Below are positions 8,280-16,315 of a stretch of DNA of 40,772 nucleotides, one piece after another (position 1 is the stretch's first letter; each line of letters starts with the position of its first letter). Both the position numbers and the translations under genes were made by a program. Source of the DNA: Desulfohalobiaceae bacterium (lineage in GTDB: Bacteria; Desulfobacterota; Desulfovibrionia; Desulfovibrionales; Desulfothermaceae); contig JALWFY010000099.1 of assembly GCA_027013815.1 (NCBI GenBank), forward strand, positions 1-40,772. The letters run 5' to 3'. The notes under the pieces were generated by a model, which was not told the DNA's origin, searched no databases, and was given only the letters and a program-made list of their open reading frames with translations.

Positions 8280-9327
8280 AACCTTTAAAGGCTATTCTAC
8301 CCATGAAGCCTTAAAAAGGATCAAGAAGGAAATGGGGGAGAGTGCTATTATCTTAAATAGTAGAAGTGAAGAAGTGAATGGAAAAAAGATATATACTATA
8401 ATGGCAGCCAGGGACTTAGGGGTGGAACAAGACAAGCAAGAGCAGGAAAAGAGGGCTATTGATAATGTTGAAAATAATGAGGTAGAAGAGAGGTGGTATC
8501 AGGAATGGAAGTATTTTAAAGAACAAATCTATTCATTGATCAAAGATTCTTTGGATATTCCCTCCCTGTCATCTAGGCAGAAGACAGCCATCAGACACCT
8601 GGAAATGGAAGGGGTGGGCCAGGATTTTATAATGAACCTCCTAGTCCTATTAAAGAGGAATGGAAGGTCTTTTATGAATATATTGAATAATATGATTAAG
8701 GTTATTCCATTTGATAGCCCAAAGTTCTCTGATAATTGTCACATTATGGTGGGACCACATGGGGTTGGAAAGACCGCCACTATATTAAAGCTTGCCTTGA
8801 AATACAAGAGGGAAAATAAGGGAGCCAGGATATGTCTAGTGAATGTAGATGGTTATCAGGGAAAGGGCAAGTTACTTTTAAAACACTATGCAGAACTTTC
8901 GGATTTTGAGTATAAGGAGATACATGGTTTAAAAGATGTAGCTGCCTTGCTCAGTGAAGCAAGTGAGTACGATAGGATATTTATAGATACCCCAGGTCTA
9001 AAAAGGGGCATGCATCTTGATTTGTGGTGGGAGAACTCACCTTTGAAATTAATAGAAAATTGTCATGTACACCTCGTGCTCAGCCCTGTGTATTCTAGGG
9101 AACAGGTGGATTATTATCTGTCTATGTTTTTATGTGACAGGCTATCTAGTCTTATATGGACAAAATTAGACGAGGCATGTATTTATGGAACCATGTTATA
9201 TACGGGATTTACGACCCAAATACCAATTTCTCTTTTTACTTATGGCGCTACTTTGAAGAATTCCATAGTGGTAGCAAGTGGACCTCTGTTGTGGAATCTG
9301 GTGTTTAAACACAAACTGCCATGTTAA
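8269..9327 (+). CDS. flhF: Flagellar biosynthesis GTPase FlhF
   Basis: FlhF is an SRP-family GTPase that marks the site of flagellar assembly, often the cell pole. It is 352 residues. The start MQIKTFKGYSTHEALKRIKKE is typical of FlhF. The NG domain carries a P-loop GPHGVGKT (162-169), a G2-like NVDGYQ region, G3 DTPGL (usually DTAGR) and G4 TKLDEA. The final region has LFTYGATL where LTNGQ-type signatures are common. These are mild deviations within the family. It overlaps flhA by 11 nt. Its usual regulator FlhG is the next gene. Confidence 0.95.
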   Translation: MQIKTFKGYSTHEALKRIKKEMGESAIILNSRSEEVNGKKIYTIMAARDLGVEQDKQEQEKRAIDNVENNEVEERWYQEWKYFKEQIYSLIKDSLDIPSLSSRQKTAIRHLEMEGVGQDFIMNLLVLLKRNGRSFMNILNNMIKVIPFDSPKFSDNCHIMVGPHGVGKTATILKLALKYKRENKGARICLVNVDGYQGKGKLLLKHYAELSDFEYKEIHGLKDVAALLSEASEYDRIFIDTPGLKRGMHLDLWWENSPLKLIENCHVHLVLSPVYSREQVDYYLSMFLCDRLSSLIWTKLDEACIYGTMLYTGFTTQIPISLFTYGATLKNSIVVASGPLLWNLVFKHKLPC

Positions 9328-9438
9328 TTACAATATTTACCTATTTCCTATTTGCCCTTTGTTTTTTGACAAACTTAGATTAAAGACTAAAATTAATTAA
9401 TGGCCCTTTTTAATATATCTCTATAAGTGATTTTCCCA

Positions 9439-9454
9439 AGGTTAACTACTTGCA
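9439..9454 (+). promoter_or_regulatory. Putative sigma-54 -24/-12 promoter upstream of flhG
   Basis: AGGTTAACTACTTGCA has GG at 9440-9441 and GC at 9452-9453 with 10 nt between. The -12 half TTGCA is perfect; the -24 half (AGGTTA) is weak. The distance from this GG to the AAGGAGG ribosome-binding site (26 nt) is the same as at the fliK site, which raises confidence a little. The rest of the 153-bp flhF-flhG gap shows nothing recognisable. Confidence 0.35.
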
Positions 9455-9480
9455 AAGAGTCAGACAAGGAGGACTTTTAA

Positions 9481-10341
9481 GTGAATTACCAGTATGCTTA
9501 TTCATCTTCTGAAAACAATCTTCCCTTAAATGGTCCTGTGGTGTGTAGTATAACGTCAGGAAAGGGAGGCGTTGGAAAGACCAATCTATCCGTTAATATT
9601 GCGTATTTACTTGGCCAAAAAGGCTACAAGACCATGTTGTTGGATGCAGATCTAGGACTGGGGAATGTGGACGTGTTGCTTGGGCTCAACCCAAGATTTA
9701 ATATATTCCATTTGTTGTCCAATGAGGTAAAATTAAAGAATATTATCTATAAGACCAAATATAATTTTAATATCCTGCCAGCCCCCTCAGGTGTGTGCGA
9801 TTTACTCTCTCTTTCCCCTGGTCAGAAACTTGAATTCTTAGAGGCCATGGATTCCTTAGAAGACGAAGTAGACTTTTTTTTAGTGGATACAGGGGCAGGT
9901 ATAAATGATAATGTGTTATATTTTAATATGGCTGCCCAACATAGGATAATAGTCTTGACACCTGAGCCTACCTCACTCACAGATAGTTATGCCTTGATTA
10001 AGGTCTTGCATTTAGATCATAAAATCAATAAGTTTTATATTATAGTCAATCTTTGCAGGGATTATAAAAATGCAAAGGATACCTTTAAAAGACTCTACCT
10101 TGCTTGTGATCATTTTCTAAAGGGTGTATCTTTGAATCTCTTGGGATATGTGCCAAGGGATATGAATGTGAGGCATTCAGTAACAGAGCAGGTCCCCTTT
10201 TGTTATAGGTATCCTGATACCTTGGCTACAAAGAGTTTAAAATCTATAGTAACTAATTTAGAGACCTTTAAAAATTATAAGATGGAGCTTGATGGCAACA
10301 TTAAATTCTTTTGGAAAAAACTCCTATTCCTCGGGCAATAG
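9481..10341 (+). CDS. flhG: MinD-like flagellar number regulator FlhG (FleN/YlxH)
   Basis: FlhG, 286 residues, is a MinD/ParA-type ATPase that limits flagellar number and stimulates the FlhF GTPase. The deviant Walker A is KGGVGKT at residues 28-34. It is followed by DADLGLGNVDVLLG (switch I), FLVDTGAGI and TPEPTSLTDSYALIK, all FlhG signatures. The start is a GTG at 9481 with AAGGAGG at 9466-9472. The first 20 residues, before VCSITSGKGG, resemble the short activation region that binds FlhF. The end overlaps fliA by 50 nt. Confidence 0.96.
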   Translation: MNYQYAYSSSENNLPLNGPVVCSITSGKGGVGKTNLSVNIAYLLGQKGYKTMLLDADLGLGNVDVLLGLNPRFNIFHLLSNEVKLKNIIYKTKYNFNILPAPSGVCDLLSLSPGQKLEFLEAMDSLEDEVDFFLVDTGAGINDNVLYFNMAAQHRIIVLTPEPTSLTDSYALIKVLHLDHKINKFYIIVNLCRDYKNAKDTFKRLYLACDHFLKGVSLNLLGYVPRDMNVRHSVTEQVPFCYRYPDTLATKSLKSIVTNLETFKNYKMELDGNIKFFWKKLLFLGQ

Positions 10342-11068
10342 TAAAATATCTGATTATTTAAGAGGAATATCCAAATGGAAAGAGATAGATAAGTCTTCTC
10401 AGGAAGAGATAATAAAGTCCCTTATTACCAAGGTGAAGATTATTGCCCATAGGATGAAAAACAAGCTTCCCTCTATCATAGAACTAGAAGATCTTATTTC
10501 TGCTGGGTGTGTTGGACTGATGGAGGGGCTTTCTAATTTTGATCCTTCACATAATGTAAAACTTGAGACATTTGTAGAAAACCGTATTAAAGGGGCAATG
10601 TTAGATGAATTGAGACGACAGGATTGGTTAAGCAGGGGATTTAGAAAAAATATCAAAATAGTTGAACTGGCCAAAAGGACATTAGAACAAAAGGTTGGTA
10701 GAGAACCCAATTTAGATGAAATTATAGAAGAAACAGGATTAAAACCCACGGAGGTAGAACATTGCCTTGAGATAATAAACAATAATTTATTAGTAGAATT
10801 AGATGTCATTAGTCAACTCCAGAGTTATAATGGACCAACAAATGGCCCTTTTGATATTTTGGTCAAAAAGGAATTTGTGTCTAGACTTAGTCAATATATT
10901 AATCAACTTACAGAAAAAGAACAGTTGGTCTTGTCCCTGTATTATGTGGAAGAACTCACTATGAAAGAAATAGCCGAGACATTGGATATTAGTGAGGGAA
11001 GGGTGTCTCAGCTACATTCTCAGGCAATAAAAAAGCTTAAGATAAGGATGAAGGATATAGAGGAATAG
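10292..11068 (+). CDS. fliA: RNA polymerase sigma factor FliA (sigma-28)
   Basis: FliA directs transcription of late flagellar, motility and chemotaxis genes. The protein is 258 residues. It contains region 2 (ELEDLISAGCVGLMEGLSNFD and FVENRIKGAMLDELRRQDWLSR, the latter a hallmark of the FliA/SigD group), region 3 (KVGREPNLDEIIEETGL), and region 4 with the helix-turn-helix LTMKEIAETLDISEGRVSQLHSQA. I chose the ATG at 10292 because GGAG sits 4 nt before it; a TTG immediately before is possible. It lies inside the end of flhG (50-nt overlap), so expression is coupled with FlhG. Confidence 0.97.
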   Translation: MATLNSFGKNSYSSGNSKISDYLRGISKWKEIDKSSQEEIIKSLITKVKIIAHRMKNKLPSIIELEDLISAGCVGLMEGLSNFDPSHNVKLETFVENRIKGAMLDELRRQDWLSRGFRKNIKIVELAKRTLEQKVGREPNLDEIIEETGLKPTEVEHCLEIINNNLLVELDVISQLQSYNGPTNGPFDILVKKEFVSRLSQYINQLTEKEQLVLSLYYVEELTMKEIAETLDISEGRVSQLHSQAIKKLKIRMKDIEE

Positions 11069-11069
11069 C

Positions 11070-11789
11070 ATGGCAGATAAAGAAAAGGAACTGGTTGAAT
11101 TAGATGCAAAAGAAGTGGATTCTGATATAGAGAAAGAGGGAGTGGATATTGATTCAAATACCCCTAAGCCAAAAGAGGAGCAAAAAGTTGAACTGGATCT
11201 AGACGATGCCCCTTTTTTGGAAGAAGAGGAGGATGAAGAAAAAGAACCAGAAAAAGAAGAAAAAGTAGATGAAGAAATAGAGGAGGAAAAGGAGACAGAG
11301 GAGGAAAAAGAAGAACCTCCTAAAAAAAAGAAAAAAATAATACTTATTGCTATAATAGCCCTTGTAGGCTTGCTTTGTGTTGCCCTGATTTTTTTCTTTA
11401 TAAGAGGGGGAAAGAAAGAGGAAGAAAAGAAAAAATTACCTCCAAAATCAGTTGCTGTAAAAGAAAAACCCCCTCCTCCTAAACCAAAGACATTTCAGTT
11501 GGCACTGCGTCCATTTTGGATAGATTATAAAATTAAAAATGGGCATAGATATCTACACCTTAGCTTGCTTGTGGAATATACAGATGGGAGATTGAATTGG
11601 GAGTTCAGGAGAAAGGGGATAGTGATTAGAGATGCAATTTATTATTATTTAAAAAACAAGGATTTTAGTTTTTTTCTAGACAAAAGGAATCTTTCTGTTT
11701 TAAAAAAAGAAATAATGACTATAATAGATCAGTATCTAGTTTATGGTAAGATAAAAAGGATATATTTACAAAACTATTTAATTGAATAG
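11070..11789 (+). CDS. FliL-like flagellar basal body-associated protein
   Basis: The protein has 239 residues. Residues 1-88 are extremely acidic and low complexity (Glu/Asp/Lys). A single membrane helix follows at about 90-112 (IILIAIIALVGLLCVALIFFF), then a Pro/Lys linker, then a C-terminal domain (about 140-239). That domain shows the FliL pattern: HLSLLVEYTDGRLNWEFRRKGIVIRDAI, then LKKEIMTIIDQYLVYGKIKRIYLQNYLIE. FliL surrounds the stator/MS-ring region and affects motor torque. The long acidic cytoplasmic tail is unusual for FliL. It starts 1 nt after fliA stops. The fold call is by pattern only. Confidence 0.75.
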   Translation: MADKEKELVELDAKEVDSDIEKEGVDIDSNTPKPKEEQKVELDLDDAPFLEEEEDEEKEPEKEEKVDEEIEEEKETEEEKEEPPKKKKKIILIAIIALVGLLCVALIFFFIRGGKKEEEKKKLPPKSVAVKEKPPPPKPKTFQLALRPFWIDYKIKNGHRYLHLSLLVEYTDGRLNWEFRRKGIVIRDAIYYYLKNKDFSFFLDKRNLSVLKKEIMTIIDQYLVYGKIKRIYLQNYLIE

Positions 11790-11804
11790 GTAAAATGGTG
11801 GATT

Positions 11805-12119
11805 ATGCCTGGGAACTTTGATTTTTCAGTCCTTATATCCCAGGTCCCTAGGGTACAAAAGATACATGGAGATATTCAACAGGCTCCACTCTCTAATCAA
11901 GAGAGCCTCCAAAGAGAGGTTGAAAAAAAACAGGAAAGAGAACATTCTGAGGTGGAATCTTCTTCCAAGGGCAGTGGATCTGATAAAGTTGGGGATAGTG
12001 GAGAAAAGGGGGGTAGTCGGGGACAAGGGGATAATAAAAGGAGAAAAGGAAAAGAAGAACAAGAGCAGGGTGTTAAAGCTGGATCAACGGGTGGTCATCT
12101 AATAGATATAGAGGTTTAG
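11805..12119 (+). CDS. Small charged hypothetical protein in flagellar operon
   Basis: I do not recognise this family. It has 104 residues and no membrane segment or signal peptide. The first 30 residues (MPGNFDFSVLISQVPRVQKI) look structured. The middle is a Gly/Ser/Glu/Lys-rich, probably disordered stretch. The protein ends with the short hydrophobic motif HLIDIEV. It lies 15 nt after the FliL-like gene and 7 nt before the next gene, so it is part of the operon. The overall design (short N- and C-terminal motifs joined by a flexible linker) suggests a small adaptor for flagellar assembly, but that is inference. Confidence 0.7.
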   Translation: MPGNFDFSVLISQVPRVQKIHGDIQQAPLSNQESLQREVEKKQEREHSEVESSSKGSGSDKVGDSGEKGGSRGQGDNKRRKGKEEQEQGVKAGSTGGHLIDIEV

Positions 12120-12126
12120 GGGGAGA

Positions 12127-12546
12127 ATGGATACTTCTAGTTGGATATTGGTTTTTTCAAGTGTGGTTGAGATTATATTGTTGGTAGTGGTTATAGTGCT
12201 ATTTCAACGGTTAAAGCGTTCAGAAGATTTTATTTTAAGGCTAAAAAAATCTCAAAAAGAACTTTTAGACAAATTGTCATTTAACGCCCAAATAGAAAAA
12301 GAATTAGTTAGAAGTTTTGAAGAGAGACAGAGGGAGCTTAGTGTACTGGATTCCAAACTGTCAGAAAAGATAAAACATGTAGAATCTTTGATAAAACAAA
12401 TAAATGAATTTTCATCTTCCCCAAAGGTACTTAGGGAGATAATCTTAAAGGGGCATGGAAGGGGTGAATCTAAGGAGGCCTTGAGCAAAAGGACAGGGCT
12501 TAGCATGGAAGAAATAGAATGGATCCTTGAACAGGAAGAGCTATGA
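12127..12546 (+). CDS. DUF2802-like membrane-anchored coiled-coil protein
   Basis: This is a 139-residue protein with a strong ribosome-binding site (AGGGGGAG) before its ATG. It has an N-terminal membrane anchor (about residues 6-27), a long charged coiled-coil region (about 28-100), and a small C-terminal helical module (GESKEALSKRTGLSMEEIEWILEQ) resembling a winged or helix-turn-helix tip. This layout matches DUF2802 proteins, which are repeatedly found next to flagellar fliA/flhF clusters in Proteobacteria. Function is unknown. It overlaps the next gene by 4 nt (ATGA). Confidence 0.75.
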   Translation: MDTSSWILVFSSVVEIILLVVVIVLFQRLKRSEDFILRLKKSQKELLDKLSFNAQIEKELVRSFEERQRELSVLDSKLSEKIKHVESLIKQINEFSSSPKVLREIILKGHGRGESKEALSKRTGLSMEEIEWILEQEEL

Positions 12547-12836
12547 GGGTTAATCGCAGACAAAGGTCTTCAAACCTGATCTATTTTTCTCCAGATGATG
12601 AACGAGTCAGTAAATTTAGAAAAAGGTTCAAAGTGGGGGACAAAATAAAGGCAAAAATATTAGAAATAATTGGCGAAAATCGCGCTATTATTTTAGTAGA
12701 CGGCGTAAAACTTATAGCCTATTTAAAGGAACATCTTTCAAGCGGAGGTGTTATTTACCTGGAAGTAAAACAATTATATCCCCATATTATCCTAAAACAA
12801 TCTAAAGAGAATAAGGGACTTAGTTTATATATTTGA
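12543..12836 (+). CDS. Small beta-rich protein, possibly a detached FliK-like N-terminal module
   Basis: There are 97 residues with no membrane segment. The core (about residues 28-85) reads FKVGDKIKAKILEI...RAIILVDGVKLIAYLKEHLSSGGVIYLEVKQLYPHIILK. This is a beta-barrel-like pattern seen in the middle of some FliK-type hook-length proteins and flagellar-operon hypotheticals. It overlaps the preceding gene by 4 nt and is 3 nt from dus. True fliK, with the C-terminal domain, lies about 1.9 kb downstream, so a functional link is possible. No enzyme motif is visible. Confidence 0.65.
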   Translation: MRVNRRQRSSNLIYFSPDDERVSKFRKRFKVGDKIKAKILEIIGENRAIILVDGVKLIAYLKEHLSSGGVIYLEVKQLYPHIILKQSKENKGLSLYI

Positions 12837-12839
12837 AGT

Positions 12840-13802
12840 ATGCCTGATTTTTTAATCTCACCTAAAAATCCCTGGCTTGCTCCCCTTGCAGGTTTTAGTG
12901 ACTTACCTTTTAGGCTTTTATGTAGAAAGTATGGATGTGATGTGGCTGAAACTGAGATGGTGAGTGCAAAGGGTCTATTCTACAACCTTGAACAAAATCT
13001 AAAATATATTTCCACCACAAAAGAGGACAATCCTTTAATAGTACAGATCTTTGGTAGTGATGCAAAGATTATTAGACGAGCAGTTGAGAATCTAAGGGAT
13101 CGTGGCTATAGATATTTTGATTTAAATGCAGGATGTCCAGTTAAAAAGGTCACAAAGACAGGGGCAGGTGCAGCACTTTTAAAAGATGTCTTGAATCTAG
13201 CACACATTCTAGAAGAAATGGCGTATGTTGCAGGTAGCAAAAATATAGGAGTAAAAATAAGGTTGGGATGGAATAGTGATAGCCTTGTTTATTTAGAAAT
13301 AGGACGTATAGTTGAAAGATTGGATATTGGTTGGCTGACCCTTCATCCAAGATATGCAAAACAGGGTTTTTCTGGACATGCAAATTGGGATTATATAAAG
13401 GAATTAAAGGAATATATAAATGTCCCTATTATAGCTAGTGGTGATTTGTTTACTCCAGAAGATGGGATAAAGTGTATTGAATATACTGGGGCGGATTCTT
13501 TGATGTTCGCTAGGGGCGCATTGAAAAATCCTGTGATATTTGCGCAATATAAAGGGTGTTATAAAAATAGATCAATTAGTGATCTAAATGGATATGAAAG
13601 GATACAGCTCATTAGAGATCATATGGATCTTATTAGAAAGTATGGAGGAGAAAAGAACCCTTTTTTTAAGATGAGGGGTATACTCAGTAGATATATTAGA
13701 GGATATTATAGGTCTAAGTTTTTTCGGGAAAAGGCAGTTAAGGTATCTTCATGGGAAGATATTGAATCTTTAATCCACTTGTTGGAGGAAGAAGTTAGAT
13801 GA
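12840..13802 (+). CDS. dus: tRNA-dihydrouridine synthase (Dus family)
   Basis: This 320-residue FMN enzyme reduces uridine to dihydrouridine in the tRNA D-loop. The N-terminal TIM barrel begins with PWLAPLAGFSDLPFR. The catalytic cysteine is C99 in NAGCPVKKVTKTGAGAALL. FMN/phosphate contacts include VKIRLGW, LTLHPRYAKQGFSGHANW, PIIASGDL and GADSLMFARGAL. The C-terminal helical tRNA-binding domain follows from about residue 245. The NAGCPxxKV form is DusB-like. The start follows the previous stop by 3 nt and lacks a strong ribosome-binding site, so translation is likely coupled. It overlaps ispH by 4 nt. Confidence 0.95.
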   Translation: MPDFLISPKNPWLAPLAGFSDLPFRLLCRKYGCDVAETEMVSAKGLFYNLEQNLKYISTTKEDNPLIVQIFGSDAKIIRRAVENLRDRGYRYFDLNAGCPVKKVTKTGAGAALLKDVLNLAHILEEMAYVAGSKNIGVKIRLGWNSDSLVYLEIGRIVERLDIGWLTLHPRYAKQGFSGHANWDYIKELKEYINVPIIASGDLFTPEDGIKCIEYTGADSLMFARGALKNPVIFAQYKGCYKNRSISDLNGYERIQLIRDHMDLIRKYGGEKNPFFKMRGILSRYIRGYYRSKFFREKAVKVSSWEDIESLIHLLEEEVR

Positions 13803-14653
13803 GAATAATTCGAGGGAAGAGGGCAGGATTTTGTATGGGAGTAGCCTTGGCTTTAAAGAAATTAGATCAAGCCATAAAGAGATATAGAGATTATAAAAAA
13901 ATATATACTTTTGGTCCTATTATTCATAATCCACAGGTCATTAATTTGTATAGAGAAAAAGGGGTAATCCCTACTGAGAATATATCTATAATTCAGCCTG
14001 GAGATGTGGTCATAATAAGGGCCCATGGAGTGCCAGTGCAAGAATACAAGAAAATAGAGGATAGGAGAGCACATATAATAGATGCCACTTGTCCAAAGGT
14101 AAAAAAGGCACAAAAATTAATAGAAGATTATTCAAAAGATGCCACCTTGCTTTTGTTTGGAGAAAAAGATCATCCAGAGGTAAAGGGGTTACTCAGCCAT
14201 GCCCAAGGTAAAGGTCTGGTTTTTTCTTCTATTAATGAACTAATGTCCGTAGAATTAGATAAAAATCAAAGATATTTTCTGGCATCTCAAACTACCCAGG
14301 ATAGGGAGGAATTTTCAAAAATAGTAGAATTTTTGTTAAGGGAGTTTGGGAAAAATTTTCCCATTCTGGATACCATTTGTGATGCCACAAGACTTAGGCA
14401 ACAAGAGGCTATAGATATTGCCAAAAAGAGTGATATAGTTATTGTAATTGGTGGATATAACAGTGGAAACACAAGGCGACTAGCTCAGGTGGTGCAGGGG
14501 GTTGGTAGGGTATATTATCACATCGAGACGTTGAGGGATTTGCCTAAAGAGGTATTAAAAGGAGCTGAAACCATAGGGATTACAGCAGGTGCCTCTACCC
14601 CTGATTACCTAATAGATGAGGTAGAACATGCTATCTTGGATCTAAGTAATTAA
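13799..14653 (+). CDS. ispH: 4-hydroxy-3-methylbut-2-enyl diphosphate reductase IspH
   Basis: IspH catalyses the last step of the methylerythritol phosphate pathway, making IPP and DMAPP. The protein is 284 residues. The three iron-sulfur ligands are C12 (GFCMG), C98 (DATCPKV) and C194 (DTICDATRLRQ). The active-site histidines are H43 (GPIIHNPQV), H76 (RAHGVP) and H125 (EKDHPEVKG). SQTTQ and GGYNSGNTRRL are also conserved. The start overlaps dus by 4 nt. Housekeeping dus-ispH sits between two blocks of flagellar genes on the same strand. Confidence 0.98.
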   Translation: MRIIRGKRAGFCMGVALALKKLDQAIKRYRDYKKIYTFGPIIHNPQVINLYREKGVIPTENISIIQPGDVVIIRAHGVPVQEYKKIEDRRAHIIDATCPKVKKAQKLIEDYSKDATLLLFGEKDHPEVKGLLSHAQGKGLVFSSINELMSVELDKNQRYFLASQTTQDREEFSKIVEFLLREFGKNFPILDTICDATRLRQQEAIDIAKKSDIVIVIGGYNSGNTRRLAQVVQGVGRVYYHIETLRDLPKEVLKGAETIGITAGASTPDYLIDEVEHAILDLSN

Positions 14654-14657
14654 TTTT

Positions 14658-14705
14658 TCTCCTCCTTGTGGCATGTTATTTGATAGTAGATACACAAGGA
14701 GGAGA
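14658..14705 (+). promoter_or_regulatory. Perfect 13-bp inverted repeat occluding the fliK ribosome-binding site
   Basis: TCTCCTCCTTGTG (14658-14670) is exactly complementary to CACAAGGAGGAGA (14693-14705), with a 22-nt loop. The right arm contains the whole AAGGAGGAG Shine-Dalgarno sequence of fliK, whose ATG is at 14708. In a read-through RNA from ispH the ribosome-binding site would be base-paired. No T-tract follows, so it is not a typical intrinsic terminator. Confidence 0.75.
14669..14684 (+). promoter_or_regulatory. Putative sigma-54 -24/-12 element in the loop upstream of fliK
   Basis: TGGCATGTTATTTGAT has a good -24 half (TGGCAT, GG at 14670-14671). The -12 half is TTGAT where TTGCA is the consensus, with correct 10-nt spacing. 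Predicted transcription start is near 14695, inside the right arm of the inverted repeat. A transcript from here would lack the left arm. The GG-to-AAGGAGG distance is 26 nt, the same as at flhG. Confidence 0.35.
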
Positions 14706-14707
14706 TT

Positions 14708-16300
14708 ATGAAATTTTTTCCTACCAATATAAATTTAAATATCCTTTCTAAAAAAGGACCTCAACTTCTAAAGTCAAATAAAGGTGTAATAAAATGTCCA
14801 TTTGATAATATATTAAATTTAATTGTGAATGGGCATGTAAAATTAACCCCCCTTTCATCTAATAAAGATAATAACAAAGGATCCTCTGAGGGATCTCTAT
14901 TAATACTGACCTTGCTCGTTATAAGACTTGTGGATGCCAATAAGTTATCGTCTTTAAAATTGAATATGAAAAATAACAAGGGTAATAAGCTAGAGATGTC
15001 CTTGATGGAGATTTTTAAACAAAATAAAAGCATTGATATGATTTTAAATGGGTTCAATAAACTTATACAACACTCTCCAAGGGCCCGGCAGCTAGTAGAA
15101 AAACTATCCAATTTATTAAAAAAACAAGACCCTAAATTTCAAAAGAGACTTAATAATCTTATTGAAAGAGATCTAATGAATATTAAATATAGCAACAAAA
15201 AATCCATTAAAGATATAAATCTATCTGATTTAGCTAAAGTGAATTTAGAACCACGATTATTAAAAAAAGAAAATAATAATATACATTTTAAATTATTACA
15301 AAACATAGAATTTGAATCACTACAAAACATAAAACATATATTAAATGACATAGATCAATATATTAGAGAACATTATTCTACCAAAGAATTAAAGAATATA
15401 AAGAAATTGATAGACAAATTAATTAATGAATTTAATCAGAACAAAGATATTATATCTACTGATTTAGAAAAGGCAAAAATTGATATAAAAAATGGTATAA
15501 AGGATAATGGATGTGAAAAAATAAATAAAGAAAATAAAAAATTTTTTAATAATATGATTGATTTAAAAAATTATAGTGAGCAACACAATATAAAAGTCTA
15601 TCGTATAATGGATAAGAATTTTGTGAACACAAATAAATCTTTAAATAAGGTTATGGATAAAAATATTGGCAATAAATTTTCAAATAAAAATACATCTGAT
15701 TCTAATAATACACCCCATGACAAAGACACAGTCATAAAAAAACAGGATATAAATATTAAATATTTTGAAGATAACATATTAAACAATATGTTAAATAATA
15801 AAGTACAGGATTTTAATTTAGAGATGCCAAGACTGAAGTTTAGGGATCAGGTATTGGAACAAATACAAAATGGGATATTGAGGAATCTAGGAGAAGGGAA
15901 AAGAGAGATCTCCCTTAGACTTCGTCCTCCTGAGCTAGGTGCTATGAAGATCATACTTCAAGTACAGGGCAAGGATGTGTCTGTGGTAATAAGGACAGAG
16001 AATCATGAGGTGGCAAATACTTTAAACCAACATATTGCCAATTTTGAAAAATCCTTGGAACATCAAGGTCTTAAATTAGTAAGGATTGAGGTTAGAAATG
16101 ACCTAGGGGGTGGACATGAGAATAGCTGGGCAGGGTTTCATGGTTTTAAAGGAGATCCAAATAATCAGGGTTCAAAGAGGCGTGGAAGGAGTTTTTTTAA
16201 ATTGGATATGATTGGTGAAAGAGATATCGAGGGTTTGGAAGCAAGGGGTGTTGGAAGGAATAATTTTCTGACCAAGAATGGTTTATATGTAGTAGCTTAA
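14708..16300 (+). CDS. fliK: Flagellar hook-length control protein FliK
   Basis: FliK is the exported molecular ruler that sets hook length and triggers the FlhB specificity switch. It has 530 residues. The C-terminal Flg_hook domain spans about 372-470 and contains the signature ISLRLRPPELGAMKI followed by VVIRTENHEVANTLNQHI. Residues about 60-365 are rich in Asn, Lys, Ile and Asp, with strongly A-rich codons compared with the ordered C-domain. They are presumably the flexible ruler part. The ribosome-binding site AAGGAGGAG lies in one arm of a 13-bp inverted repeat. flgD follows after 15 nt. Confidence 0.93.
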   Translation: MKFFPTNINLNILSKKGPQLLKSNKGVIKCPFDNILNLIVNGHVKLTPLSSNKDNNKGSSEGSLLILTLLVIRLVDANKLSSLKLNMKNNKGNKLEMSLMEIFKQNKSIDMILNGFNKLIQHSPRARQLVEKLSNLLKKQDPKFQKRLNNLIERDLMNIKYSNKKSIKDINLSDLAKVNLEPRLLKKENNNIHFKLLQNIEFESLQNIKHILNDIDQYIREHYSTKELKNIKKLIDKLINEFNQNKDIISTDLEKAKIDIKNGIKDNGCEKINKENKKFFNNMIDLKNYSEQHNIKVYRIMDKNFVNTNKSLNKVMDKNIGNKFSNKNTSDSNNTPHDKDTVIKKQDINIKYFEDNILNNMLNNKVQDFNLEMPRLKFRDQVLEQIQNGILRNLGEGKREISLRLRPPELGAMKIILQVQGKDVSVVIRTENHEVANTLNQHIANFEKSLEHQGLKLVRIEVRNDLGGGHENSWAGFHGFKGDPNNQGSKRRGRSFFKLDMIGERDIEGLEARGVGRNNFLTKNGLYVVA

Positions 16301-16315
16301 AGGAGGAGAAGAACC

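Noticed and set aside
14658-14710. Intrinsic terminator after ispH
   Set aside because: The stem is strong but no T-tract follows, and its right arm is the fliK ribosome-binding site.
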